Assembly: GCA_934573945.1 (NCBI GenBank)
Contig: CAKTMQ010000027.1
Location: forward strand, 1-15,563
Length of the DNA: 15,563 nt
DNA from: an uncultured Oscillospiraceae bacterium
GTDB taxonomy: Bacteria > Bacillota > Clostridia > Oscillospirales > Oscillospiraceae
Direction of reading: 5' to 3'
Shown: positions 1-6,608 of the stretch, piece by piece
Layout of the letters: each line of letters starts with the position of its first letter
How positions within the stretch are numbered: the stretch's first letter is position 1
The notes under the pieces: generated by a model
Databases searched by the model: none
The model's input: the letters and a program-made list of their open reading frames with translations, nothing else
What the model was told of the DNA's origin: nothing
Program-made: the position numbers and the translations under genes

Positions 1-149
1 GCCAGGGCGTAGGTCATGGCCACGCAGTTGATGGAGGGACGGATCATGGGGTGATCCACCCAGTTGTCGATCTTCTCGCCGAACATATACACGCGGGTGT
101 TCAGCTTGCGCAGGGAGTCGATATACTCTTTTGCAGTCATCAATGCCAT
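1..149 (-). CDS. abfD: 4-hydroxybutyryl-CoA dehydratase, N-terminal fragment (runs off the left edge)
   Basis: Only the first ~49 codons are inside the window. The reading from the ATG at 149 begins MALMTAKEYIDSLRKLNTRV and continues through YMFGEKIDNWVDHPMIRPSI, which I recognise as the N-terminus of 4-hydroxybutyryl-CoA dehydratase / vinylacetyl-CoA delta-isomerase. The family is a cytoplasmic FAD and [4Fe-4S] enzyme that turns 4-hydroxybutyryl-CoA into crotonyl-CoA during 4-aminobutyrate or succinate fermentation. The cofactor ligands lie further downstream and cannot be checked here. Start choice: AGGAGG lies 8 nt before the ATG at 149; a second in-frame ATG at 140 is less well placed. 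The gene follows crt by 32 nt on the same strand, so the two are probably co-transcribed from the sigma-54 promoter upstream of crt. A related 4-hydroxyphenylacetate 3-hydroxylase-family protein is the main alternative, but the local sequence fits AbfD closely. Confidence 0.88.
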   Translation of the reverse strand, partial: MALMTAKEYIDSLRKLNTRVYMFGEKIDNWVDHPMIRPSINCVAMTYAL

Positions 150-181
150 TGTCTCTTCCTCCTGATTTGATAAATTCTCAC

Positions 182-958
182 TTATTTATTGGTAAAGGCA
201 GCGGGGCGCTTGTCCAGGAATGCCTTCATGCCCTCCTTCTGGTCGGCGGTGGCGAAGCACATGGCGAACAGCTCGTTCTCGCAGGCGATGCCGCCGTCCA
301 TATCCATCTGCAGGCCGCGGTCGATGCAGGCTTTGGCGTACTTCACGGCAATGGGAGCGTTTTTGGCGAAGGACTTGGCCATCTCCATGGCGCCGTCCAG
401 CAGCGCCTCCGGTGCGAACACCTCGTTGACCAGACCGATGGCCTTGGCCTCATCGGCCTTGATCATCTTGCCGGAGAAGATCAGCTCCTTGGCCTTGGCG
501 GCGCCCACGCGACGGGGCAGGCGCTGGGTGCCGGAGAAACCAGGGGTGATGCCCAGACCTACCTCCGGCTGGCCGAACTTGGCCTTTTCCGAAGCCAGGA
601 TAATGTCGCAGGACATGGCCAGCTCACAGCCGCCGCCCAGCGCAAAACCGTTGACCGCGGCGATGGTGGGGAACTCCAGCTTTTCGATGCGGCGGAACAG
701 GGCGCTGCCACGCTGACCCCAGCGGCGGCCACCGTCCAGATCCAGCGGGTACTGCTCGCCGATGTCAGCGCCGGCCACGAAGGAGCGGCCTTCGCCGGTG
801 AGGATCATGGCGCGCACCGTCAGGTCACGCTCCAGAGCGGCGATCACCTCCTCCAGCTCGCCGATGACGGTGCTGTTCAGGGCATTCAGCGCCTCCGGGC
901 GGCTGATAGTCACGACGGCAATGCCGTCTTTCTTTTCCAAGAGCACAGTTTTGGACAC
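182..958 (-). CDS. crt: Crotonase / enoyl-CoA hydratase (3-hydroxybutyryl-CoA dehydratase)
   Basis: A 258-aa protein, the usual length for short-chain enoyl-CoA hydratases. It interconverts crotonyl-CoA and 3-hydroxybutyryl-CoA in the cytoplasm. Crotonase-fold landmarks are visible: the SFVAGADI oxyanion-hole segment (~59-66), the GFALGGGCELAMSCD block (~104-118) with catalytic Glu112, and GQPEVGLGITPGFSGTQRL (~129-147) with the second catalytic Glu132. Both glutamates being present supports a hydratase rather than an isomerase-only or hydrolase paralogue. The start is GTG at 958, with AGGAGG 8 nt upstream. It is the first gene of a minus-strand unit with abfD. A canonical -24/-12 sigma-54 promoter lies about 54 nt upstream of the start codon. 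Next to abfD it would process crotonyl-CoA made from 4-hydroxybutyryl-CoA towards acetoacetyl-CoA, or work in butyrate synthesis in the opposite direction. Exact acyl-chain preference cannot be read from sequence. Confidence 0.9.
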   Translation of the reverse strand: MSKTVLLEKKDGIAVVTISRPEALNALNSTVIGELEEVIAALERDLTVRAMILTGEGRSFVAGADIGEQYPLDLDGGRRWGQRGSALFRRIEKLEFPTIAAVNGFALGGGCELAMSCDIILASEKAKFGQPEVGLGITPGFSGTQRLPRRVGAAKAKELIFSGKMIKADEAKAIGLVNEVFAPEALLDGAMEMAKSFAKNAPIAVKYAKACIDRGLQMDMDGGIACENELFAMCFATADQKEGMKAFLDKRPAAFTNK

Positions 959-1011
959 GATCGTTTCCTCCTGTTATCATTGTGCACGGTTGTATGCACC
1001 CTCTATTTATA

Positions 1012-1026
1012 GCAATTTTCGTGCCA
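1012..1026 (-). promoter_or_regulatory. Sigma-54 (-24/-12) promoter for crt-abfD
   Basis: Read on the minus strand the sequence is TTGGCACGAAAATTGCT. This matches the sigma-54 consensus (TGGCACG-N4-TTGCW), with the invariant GG and GC separated by exactly 10 nt. Expected transcription start is near position 1000, giving a leader of about 42 nt before the GTG of crt. The spacing to the gene, the orientation, and the sigma-54 activator divergently encoded 330 bp away all agree. The sequence match is direct; use in the cell is inference. Confidence 0.88.
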
Positions 1027-1167
1027 AGTTATGTGTGAGTTCCTACATTTTTTGCAAAGCATTTTAGGTTGTTTTGACAAATGCAAGGGCTTGAAAACGT
1101 TTACTTGTGCATATGTGGTCGATTTTTAGTCGATTTTGTAGAATTTTTTGGAAGCCAAAAGGTTAAG

Positions 1168-1183
1168 TATTCATTTTTGAATA
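1168..1183. promoter_or_regulatory. Candidate activator binding site 1 (perfect inverted repeat)
   Basis: TATTCA-TTTT-TGAATA, a perfect 6-bp inverted repeat with a 4-bp spacer. Its centre is about 175 bp upstream of the predicted crt transcription start, a normal enhancer distance for a sigma-54 activator. Two related copies lie at 1306-1321 and 1327-1342. The most likely ligand is the Fis-type helix-turn-helix of the adjacent activator, but this is inference from position and repetition. Confidence 0.6.
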
Positions 1184-1301
1184 GCTCCGCAGTGGTAAAA
1201 GATTGCTTGCGGCAGGCGGCAAAGCGGCGGTTTTCGCCCGTTGAGACGTTTTCTTTGTTTTATGCGTTCTGAAATTCGTTCACTTTTCCTGATTTTTCCT
1301 C

Positions 1302-1330
1302 TTTCTATTCATTTTCGAATGGTGTATAAT
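1302..1330 (+). promoter_or_regulatory. Sigma-70 type promoter of the sigma-54 activator gene
   Basis: A perfect -10 box TATAAT is at 1325-1330, with a poor -35 (TTTCTA, 1302-1307) 17 nt upstream. The start codon is 31 nt downstream of the -10 box. The weak -35 and the overlapping inverted repeats suggest regulated or low-level expression. Confidence 0.6.
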
Positions 1331-1342
1331 CAAAATTGAATA
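1306..1342. promoter_or_regulatory. Candidate activator binding sites 2 and 3 (tandem inverted repeats 21 bp apart)
   Basis: Site 2 (1306-1321) reads TATTCA-TTTT-CGAATG and site 3 (1327-1342) reads TAATCA-AAAT-TGAATA. Each is a slightly degenerate copy of the perfect repeat at 1168-1183. Their centres are 21 bp apart, two helical turns, so two dimers could bind side by side on one DNA face. Site 2 overlaps the spacer and site 3 overlaps the -10 box of the activator gene's own promoter, which suggests negative autoregulation. Confidence 0.55.
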
Positions 1343-1360
1343 AAATTTGGAGGAGTTCCC

Positions 1361-2776
1361 ATGCCCCAGAATACCATTTCCCGCTTCTTTTCAGAGGACA
1401 TCAACCTGAACGATCTGTTTGAGATCCTCAGTCCCCAGAACAATCTGGTGCTGGCGGATGACATGATGCTCTCCGACGCCAACGGCACCATTTTGCAGGT
1501 CAGCGAAACCTACGAAAAGAACTTCGGCTTCGCTCACGGCTCCATCGTGGGCAAATCGGCCTATGATCTGGAGGCGGAGGGTATTTTTTCGCCCTGCATC
1601 ACAGCAGAGATCATCCGCACCAAGAAAAAGGTGATCACCACCCAGACCATTAATCACACCCACAAAAACGTGATGACGGTGGGGATCCCGCTGTTTGACG
1701 CAGAGGGAAACCTGAAGTACGCCGTGTGCTTCAACACCGTGTCCATGGAGCAGATCAACACCATCCACCGCAACTTCCAGCAGATGCAGGAGTCGCTGAG
1801 CCACTACTCCCAGGAGATCGCGGAGCTGCGCACCCGCAACACCGCCACCGATCTGGTGTGGAAGAGCCACTCCATGCAGCGGCTGTGGACGCTGATGCAG
1901 AACACCGCCAACACCCGCGCCAACATCCTTATTACCGGAGAGACCGGCGTGGGCAAGAGCGCCATCGCCAAGAGCATCCACGCCATGAGCGACCGGGCGG
2001 ACAAGCCCTTCATTGAGGTCAACTGCGCGGTGCTCCACGAGAATCTCATCGAGTCGGAGCTGTTCGGCTACGAAAAGGGCGCTTTCACCGGCGCGGCGGC
2101 CACCGGCAAGGTGGGCAAGATCGAGCTGGCCAACGGCGGCACACTGTTTCTCGACGAGATCGGCGAGCTGCCGCCCCATATCCAGTCCAAGCTGCTGCAG
2201 CTGATCCAGGAAAAGACCATTGAGCGGGTATCCGGCACCAGACGCATTGAGCTGGACATCCGTCTGATCGTGGCCACCAACCGCAATCTGGAGGAGGAGG
2301 TGCACCGGGGACTTTTCCGGTCAGACCTCTTCTATCGGCTCAACGTGATCCGCCTCCACATCCCGCCGCTGCGGCAGCGTCCCGAGGATATTCTGCCGCT
2401 GACACACCTGTTCCTGACCCGGTTCTGCAAGGAGTATCACAAGGATCTGACACTCAGCCCCCGGCTGCTGTCCTATCTGGAGCAGTGCCCCTGGCCGGGC
2501 AATGTGCGGCAGCTGGAGAATCTGATGGAGCGGCTGGTGATCTGCGCACAGGATCCTATTGCGGACATCGGGATGCTGTCCATGGAGGCGGTGGGGCAGC
2601 CGCCCACCATGCCCCTGCCTGCCGCCGGTGACACACTGGCGCAGCAGATGGAGGCCTTTGAGGGGCAGATCATCCGCCAGAGCTACGCCCAATACGGCAC
2701 GTCGGTGGCAGTGGCCAGGGCGTTGGGGATCTCTCAGCCCACCGCCGCCCGAAAGATCGCCAAGTATGTGAAGTAA
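1361..2776 (+). CDS. Sigma-54-dependent activator (PAS - AAA+ - Fis-type HTH)
   Basis: A 471-aa bacterial enhancer-binding protein. A PAS-like sensor region occupies ~30-125, followed by a linker predicted to be helical (~130-160). The AAA+ domain has Walker A GETGVGKS (193-200), the sigma-54-contacting loop GAFTGA (240-245), Walker B TLFLDEIGEL (261-270), the sensor I region VATNRN (304-309), an arginine-finger region FRSDLFYRL (319-327), and PWPGNVRQLEN (377-387) with the sensor II arginine. The C-terminal helix-turn-helix is at ~447-468. An intact GAFTGA means it should be a true sigma-54 activator. There is no receiver domain, so the PAS probably senses a ligand or metabolite directly; which one is unknown. 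The start is ATG with GGAGG upstream. It is divergent from crt-abfD, its likely target, and convergent with rpoN. Confidence 0.93.
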   Translation: MPQNTISRFFSEDINLNDLFEILSPQNNLVLADDMMLSDANGTILQVSETYEKNFGFAHGSIVGKSAYDLEAEGIFSPCITAEIIRTKKKVITTQTINHTHKNVMTVGIPLFDAEGNLKYAVCFNTVSMEQINTIHRNFQQMQESLSHYSQEIAELRTRNTATDLVWKSHSMQRLWTLMQNTANTRANILITGETGVGKSAIAKSIHAMSDRADKPFIEVNCAVLHENLIESELFGYEKGAFTGAAATGKVGKIELANGGTLFLDEIGELPPHIQSKLLQLIQEKTIERVSGTRRIELDIRLIVATNRNLEEEVHRGLFRSDLFYRLNVIRLHIPPLRQRPEDILPLTHLFLTRFCKEYHKDLTLSPRLLSYLEQCPWPGNVRQLENLMERLVICAQDPIADIGMLSMEAVGQPPTMPLPAAGDTLAQQMEAFEGQIIRQSYAQYGTSVAVARALGISQPTAARKIAKYVK

Positions 2777-2816
2777 CAGACTCGTTCCCATATAATTAGG
2801 TGTAAACATAATGCAG

Positions 2817-2848
2817 CGGCTCCCGTATACGAATGTATACGGGAGTCG
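2817..2848. other. Long hairpin between the convergent activator and rpoN genes
   Basis: A 14-bp stem (11 bp perfect, CTCCCGTATAC / GTATACGGGAG, extended by three pairs including one G-U) closes a GAAT tetraloop. No T-tract follows on either strand, so it is not a standard intrinsic terminator. It may still block or stabilise 3' ends of both convergent transcripts. It lies 40 nt past the activator stop and about 30 nt past the rpoN stop. Confidence 0.6.
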
Positions 2849-2879
2849 TCTGAGACTGTGGAAAAATCTGCCGCGCCTG

Positions 2880-4220
2880 TCAGTCGCGGCGGCGCTCCCA
2901 TGCAGGCGGGATATGCAGCAGCTGCCGGTATTTGGCCACCGTGCGCCGCGCCGCCGGGATCCCTTCGGCGGCCAGCAGTTCGCTCAGGCGCTGATCGCTG
3001 AGCGGACTGGCGGGATCCTCCTGCCGGACATAGCCCGCCAGCTTCAGCCGCAGCGCCTGCTCCGACCAGCGTCCCGCCTCATCCACCGGATGAGGGAAGA
3101 ACCAGCTAAGCGGGTATGTCCCCTGCCGGCACTGCAGATATTTTCCCTGCACACAGCGTCCCAGCGTGGAGGGGTGCATCTCCAGCTGCGCCGCGGCGGC
3201 GCGCTGGGTCAGCGGCGCCAGATAGGGCGTTTCGCCCCGGAAAAAGGACAGATGGGTATCCAGCACCAGCCGGGCACAGGTCTCCAGTGTTCGGCGGCGG
3301 CGCTCCAGACAGTCCATGACCCAGTTGGCCTGCCGCAATTTCTGCCGCAGAAATGCCCGGGTCTCCTGATCCGTTGTCTCTGTCATCAGCTGCCGATATT
3401 GGCCGCTGAGCCGCAGATGGGGCGTATAGTACTCATTGAGCACCACACGCAGCCCGTCGTCTTCCGGCACTACAAACACATCCGGCACGATATACACCGT
3501 CTGCTCCGGCTCCTGTTCCTCCCCGCCGCCGGGGCGGGGCGACAGCCCCTCGATCTGCGCCGCGGCGCGGTGCACCTGCTCCTCCGGCACCTTCAGCGCT
3601 CCGGCCAGAGCACGCCAGCGCTTCCGGCCCAGCAGCGCCAGATGATCCGCCGCGATCCGCTGCGCCAGCTCCGTATCCTCCGGCAGACGGCGCAGCTGCA
3701 GCAGCAGACACTCCCGCAGATCCCGCGCCGCCACGCCTGCCGGTTCCATGCTCTGCACCAGCGCCAGCGCCTGCGACACCTGCCGCTCACCGGCACCGGC
3801 AGCGACAAGGGCGTCCAGATCCGCCTGCTCCAGATAGCCGTCGGTGTCCAGCGACAGGATCAGCTGGCGGCACAGGCTGTGCAGTGGCTCCGCCGCCCGC
3901 TTCCGCGCCAGCTGCTCCAGCAGCTGCGCCGTGAGAGAAAAGGTCTCCCTGTCCCAGACGCCCCGCTCATGAGCCGGGGCGTCCTCTGCCGCCGTATAGG
4001 TCGTGCCGCCGATCCAGGCAGCCTGCTGCCGGAGGGTGCGCCACGCCCGAAGCGTCTCCTGCTCCGGCACGGCATCCAGCGCCGGGTTTTCCTCCAGCGC
4101 CCGATCCACATATTCCCGCAGTGCCTGCATATCCATCTGCAGCACACCGGCGGCCTGCACCAGCTGCGGCGAGACGTGCAGTGTCTGCTTCTGCCGCAGT
4201 TCTATCTCCATGCCGGGCAA
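2880..4220 (-). CDS. rpoN: RNA polymerase sigma-54 factor
   Basis: A protein of about 446 aa (443 if counted from the internal ATG), normal for sigma-54. Numbered from that ATG, region I (~1-47, ELRQKQTLHVSPQLVQA...LEENPALD) interacts with activators. The core-binding part (~85-230) contains the QSMEPAGVAARDLRECLLLQL block. The C-terminal DNA-binding part has a helix-turn-helix near 334-356 and an RpoN box ARRTVAKYRQ (421-430), with Gln in place of the usual final Glu. Start choice: a TTG at 4220 sits 8 nt after GGAGG, whereas the ATG at 4211 is 17 nt away, so TTG is preferred; the difference is three residues. An upstream-extended reading to 4445 is rejected because it crosses the gene's own promoter. 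The neighbouring sigma-54 activator and -24/-12 promoter suggest it serves this locus, though it is probably the genome's general RpoN. Confidence 0.93.
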   Translation of the reverse strand: MPGMEIELRQKQTLHVSPQLVQAAGVLQMDMQALREYVDRALEENPALDAVPEQETLRAWRTLRQQAAWIGGTTYTAAEDAPAHERGVWDRETFSLTAQLLEQLARKRAAEPLHSLCRQLILSLDTDGYLEQADLDALVAAGAGERQVSQALALVQSMEPAGVAARDLRECLLLQLRRLPEDTELAQRIAADHLALLGRKRWRALAGALKVPEEQVHRAAAQIEGLSPRPGGGEEQEPEQTVYIVPDVFVVPEDDGLRVVLNEYYTPHLRLSGQYRQLMTETTDQETRAFLRQKLRQANWVMDCLERRRRTLETCARLVLDTHLSFFRGETPYLAPLTQRAAAAQLEMHPSTLGRCVQGKYLQCRQGTYPLSWFFPHPVDEAGRWSEQALRLKLAGYVRQEDPASPLSDQRLSELLAAEGIPAARRTVAKYRQLLHIPPAWERRRD

Positions 4221-4251
4221 TCGCCTCACCTCCTCCGGCGTGTCTTTCCCT

Positions 4252-4280
4252 ATTGTACCGTATCCACGGCCAAACCACAA
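4252..4280 (-). promoter_or_regulatory. Probable sigma-70 promoter of rpoN
   Basis: On the minus strand, TTGTGG (4275-4280) and TACAAT (4252-4257) are separated by 17 nt. The -10 box has five of six consensus bases; the -35 is only moderate. The predicted transcript begins about 25 nt before the TTG start of rpoN and includes its GGAGGAGG site. Confidence 0.6.
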
Positions 4281-4342
4281 GAGCCGCCGGGCAAAAATCG
4301 GGCATGGAAAATACTGGAACCCCCGCCTGCGGCGGGCCACGA

Positions 4343-4371
4343 TTGACACACCGGGAAACATTTGGTATGAT
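4343..4371 (+). promoter_or_regulatory. Strong sigma-70 type promoter of the two-component operon
   Basis: A perfect -35 TTGACA (4343-4348) is separated by 17 nt from TATGAT (4366-4371), five of six for the -10. It is 59 nt upstream of the response-regulator ATG. A short GC inverted repeat, CCCGCC-TGC-GGCGGG, lies just upstream (4322-4336) and could be an operator. Confidence 0.82.
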
Positions 4372-4429
4372 ACAAAAACATAACAGGCTCTCCGGCAGCC
4401 TGCGGAAGCCAAAGGAGGAGATGTGCGCC

Positions 4430-5164
4430 ATGCTGCAGATCGCATTCTGCGACGACGACCAGTCCGTGCTGGATCAGCTCTCGGAGCTGCTGGACAAATA
4501 CCGGGTGGAGCGCAACCGGGACATGACCTTCACCTCCTTCCACAGTCCGCTGGAGCTGCTGGCGGAGGTAAACAAGGGGCTGCGGCTGGACGTGCTGTTT
4601 CTGGACGTGATCATGCCGGGTGAGAACGGCATCAGCGCCGCTCAGGAGATCCGCCAGTACGACAGCAACGTGAAGATCATCTTCCTCACCACCTCCTCGG
4701 AGTTCGCCGTGGAGTCCTATACCGTGGGCGCCTATTTCTACCAGCTCAAGCCCATCTGGGAGGACAGCTTTTTCCGGCTGATGGACTCCGTGCTGGCGGA
4801 ATGCCGGAAGGAGGAACAGCACAGTCTGGTGCTGCGGTGCAAGAGCGGCATTGAGCGGATCGATCTGGAGCGGCTGGAGTACTGCGAGGTCATCGGCCGG
4901 ACACTGGTCTTTCACATGGCGGGCGGCCGGGTGCTGGAGAGCACCGGCAGTCTGGACAGTCTCAGTGCAGAACTGGAGACCTACGGAAACTTCCTGCGCC
5001 CCCACCGCTCCTTCCTGGTCAACATGGAATACATACAGGGCGTCTCCTACCGGGGCATCCGGCTGTCCAGTCTGGCGGAGATCCCCATCCCCCACGGCAA
5101 GCTCTCCGAGATCAAGAACCGGTATCTGGAGTACGCCTTCGACAGAAAGCAGGTCGTGCTGTGA
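4430..5164 (+). CDS. LytTR-family response regulator (AgrA/VirR-like)
   Basis: 244 aa. The receiver domain (~1-125) has the acidic pocket D8-D9-D10, phospho-acceptor D59 in LFLDVIMPG, the conserved Thr region LTTSS (86-90) and Lys107 in YQLKP. A LytTR DNA-binding domain (~132-240) follows, with the family's FLRPHRSFLVNMEYI segment. It binds DNA as a transcription factor when phosphorylated, most likely by the kinase encoded immediately downstream. Start choice: the ATG at 4430 has GGAGGAG 9 nt upstream; an in-frame ATG at 4421 is too close to that site, and longer readings run through the promoter at 4343-4371. The target genes are not identifiable from the window. Confidence 0.93.
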   Translation: MLQIAFCDDDQSVLDQLSELLDKYRVERNRDMTFTSFHSPLELLAEVNKGLRLDVLFLDVIMPGENGISAAQEIRQYDSNVKIIFLTTSSEFAVESYTVGAYFYQLKPIWEDSFFRLMDSVLAECRKEEQHSLVLRCKSGIERIDLERLEYCEVIGRTLVFHMAGGRVLESTGSLDSLSAELETYGNFLRPHRSFLVNMEYIQGVSYRGIRLSSLAEIPIPHGKLSEIKNRYLEYAFDRKQVVL

Positions 5165-6432
5165 GGGAGGTTCTGGTACTGCTCAACGATGTGGCGGTGG
5201 GCATATTCGGCATGGTGCTCTCCGCCGCCTTCTGCGACATGGTGTGGACAAAGCAGCGCAAGCAGCTGTTTGCACTGTGCATCACGGTGATCCTGCTGAT
5301 GCAGGGCTGCATCTACTTTTTTATCGACCCGACGGCCACCCGCTATCTCTATCCGGTGATCACCCACCTGCCGCTGGCGGCGGTGCTGTGCATCATGAAC
5401 CGGCGGGTGCTGTGGCCCACCGTCTCCGTGCTGGCAGCCTATCTCTGCTGCCAGCTGCGGCGCTGGCTGGCTCTGCTGGTGACGGCGCTGTCCGGCGGCG
5501 GCGAGCTGATCCAGACGGCGGCTGAGCTGATCATCACCGTGCCGCTGCTGCTGGCGCTGCTGCACTTTGTGGCGCCATCCATCCGGGCGATAGCACGGTT
5601 CAAAACATCCCTGCAGTGGCAGTTCGGCCTGATCCCGGCGCTGGGTTACGCCTTCGATTATCTCACACGGGTCTACACCGACCTGCTGGCGCAGGGTGTG
5701 CCGGCGGCGGTGGAGTTCATGCCCTTTGTGTGCTGCGTCGCGTATCTGGTGTTCGCGCAGCGCAGCAGCGCGGAGAACGAGGCGCGCAGCCGGCTGGAGC
5801 GAACGCAGGACAGCCTGAACCTGCAGGTGGCGCAGGCCATGCGGGAGATCAGCTCCCTGCGGGAATCGGAACGGCAGGCACGCACCTACCGCCACGACCT
5901 GCGGCACCATATGCAGTTCCTCTCCTCCTGCATCGAGAGCGGGCGGACGGAACAGGCACAGGCCTACATCCACCAGGTGTGCTCCGAGATCGAGGCATGG
6001 CGGGTAACGGCCTTCTGCGAGAACGAAGCGGCCAATCTGATCTTCTCCTCCTTCGCCGGACGCGCCGGAGAGCAGCGTGTGGCGCTGCAGATCCACGCGG
6101 AGATCCCCCAGACCCTGCCGGTGACGGATACGGATCTGTGCGTGCTGCTGTCCAACGCGCTGGAGAATGCGCTGCACGCCTGCCGGCGGGTGCAGGCGCA
6201 GGGACGCGAGGCCGACATCGACGTGCTGGCCTACGAAAAGAACGGGCGCCTGTTCCTGCAGATCACCAACCCCTGCACCGACGACGTGGTATTTGAGCGG
6301 GATATACCCGTTTCCACCGCCGCCGGGCACGGGATCGGCGTGCAGAGCATCTGCGCCATCACGGAGCGATATGACGGTATCTGCTCCTTCTCCGTGAAGG
6401 ACGGACGGTTCATTCTCCGGGTGTCTCTGTGA
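5161..6432 (+). CDS. GHKL-type sensor histidine kinase (AgrC-like), multi-spanning membrane protein
   Basis: 423 aa. The first ~200 residues are hydrophobic, with about six membrane segments, as in AgrC/ComD/VirS kinases. A coiled-coil-like stretch (~203-240) leads to the phospho-accepting motif YRHDLRHHMQ with His245. The ATPase domain has the N-box SNALENALHA (331-340) and the GHGIGVQSI glycine box (389-397), typical of the HATPase_c_5 subgroup. The start is GTG at 5161, overlapping the response-regulator stop codon by 4 nt, so translation is probably coupled. The family usually senses secreted peptides, but no AgrD or AgrB candidate is seen nearby, so the signal is unknown. Confidence 0.9.
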   Translation: MREVLVLLNDVAVGIFGMVLSAAFCDMVWTKQRKQLFALCITVILLMQGCIYFFIDPTATRYLYPVITHLPLAAVLCIMNRRVLWPTVSVLAAYLCCQLRRWLALLVTALSGGGELIQTAAELIITVPLLLALLHFVAPSIRAIARFKTSLQWQFGLIPALGYAFDYLTRVYTDLLAQGVPAAVEFMPFVCCVAYLVFAQRSSAENEARSRLERTQDSLNLQVAQAMREISSLRESERQARTYRHDLRHHMQFLSSCIESGRTEQAQAYIHQVCSEIEAWRVTAFCENEAANLIFSSFAGRAGEQRVALQIHAEIPQTLPVTDTDLCVLLSNALENALHACRRVQAQGREADIDVLAYEKNGRLFLQITNPCTDDVVFERDIPVSTAAGHGIGVQSICAITERYDGICSFSVKDGRFILRVSL

Positions 6433-6554
6433 CGCGCTGCGGCGTTTCAGGTCTTTTTTCGGTCGAATCATGTCTTTTCCTCCCCAGGAGGGAAATGCTG
6501 TTGTACACTGTTTTCTGTAAGCTGCATTGATGGCCGCTGAAGAAAACGGCAATG

Positions 6555-6590
6555 ACGGTGGAGGCGGCTTGCCGCGTCCACCGTTTTTTT
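6555..6590 (+). terminator. Intrinsic terminator between the kinase and lemA
   Basis: The stem ACGGTGGA / TCCACCGT (6555-6562 with 6577-6584) continues as GCGGC-TT-GCCGC with one G-G mismatch, and is followed by seven T. It lies 122 nt after the kinase stop and ends only 18 nt before the GTG of the next gene. Confidence 0.88.
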
Positions 6591-6608
6591 GCGGAAAGGA
6601 GACCTGCC

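Larger units (their letters stand above)
959..1360. other. 402-bp AT-rich regulatory intergenic region between crt and its divergent activator
   Basis: No convincing gene is seen here. The stretch is clearly more AT-rich than the flanking coding DNA. From left to right it holds the crt 5' leader (959-1000), a -24/-12 promoter facing left (1012-1026), a tandem direct repeat of GTCGATTTT (1118-1137), one perfect inverted repeat TATTCA-TTTT-TGAATA (1168-1183), and two imperfect copies of that repeat (1306-1321 and 1327-1342). The two right-hand copies straddle the -10 box of the rightward promoter of the activator gene. The arrangement suits enhancer-dependent activation to the left and autoregulation to the right. 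Confidence 0.8.

Noticed and set aside
1074..1102. TTGACA at 1074-1079 as a -35 box for a rightward promoter
   Set aside because: No acceptable -10 sequence 16-18 nt downstream; the TATAAT at 1325-1330 is the better promoter for the activator.
1081..1272. 63-codon open frame inside the crt-activator intergenic region
   Set aside because: No ribosome binding site, overlaps the candidate enhancer sites, AT-rich unlike the genes, and no recognisable protein features.
2811..4346. 511-codon open frame antisense to rpoN
   Set aside because: Low-complexity Arg/Gln/Leu/His-rich translation typical of the shadow of a GC-rich gene; the opposite strand encodes a clear sigma-54 with its RpoN box.
5047..6552. 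501-codon open frame antisense to the histidine kinase
   Set aside because: Shadow of a GC-rich coding region; the sense frame has the full kinase motifs.
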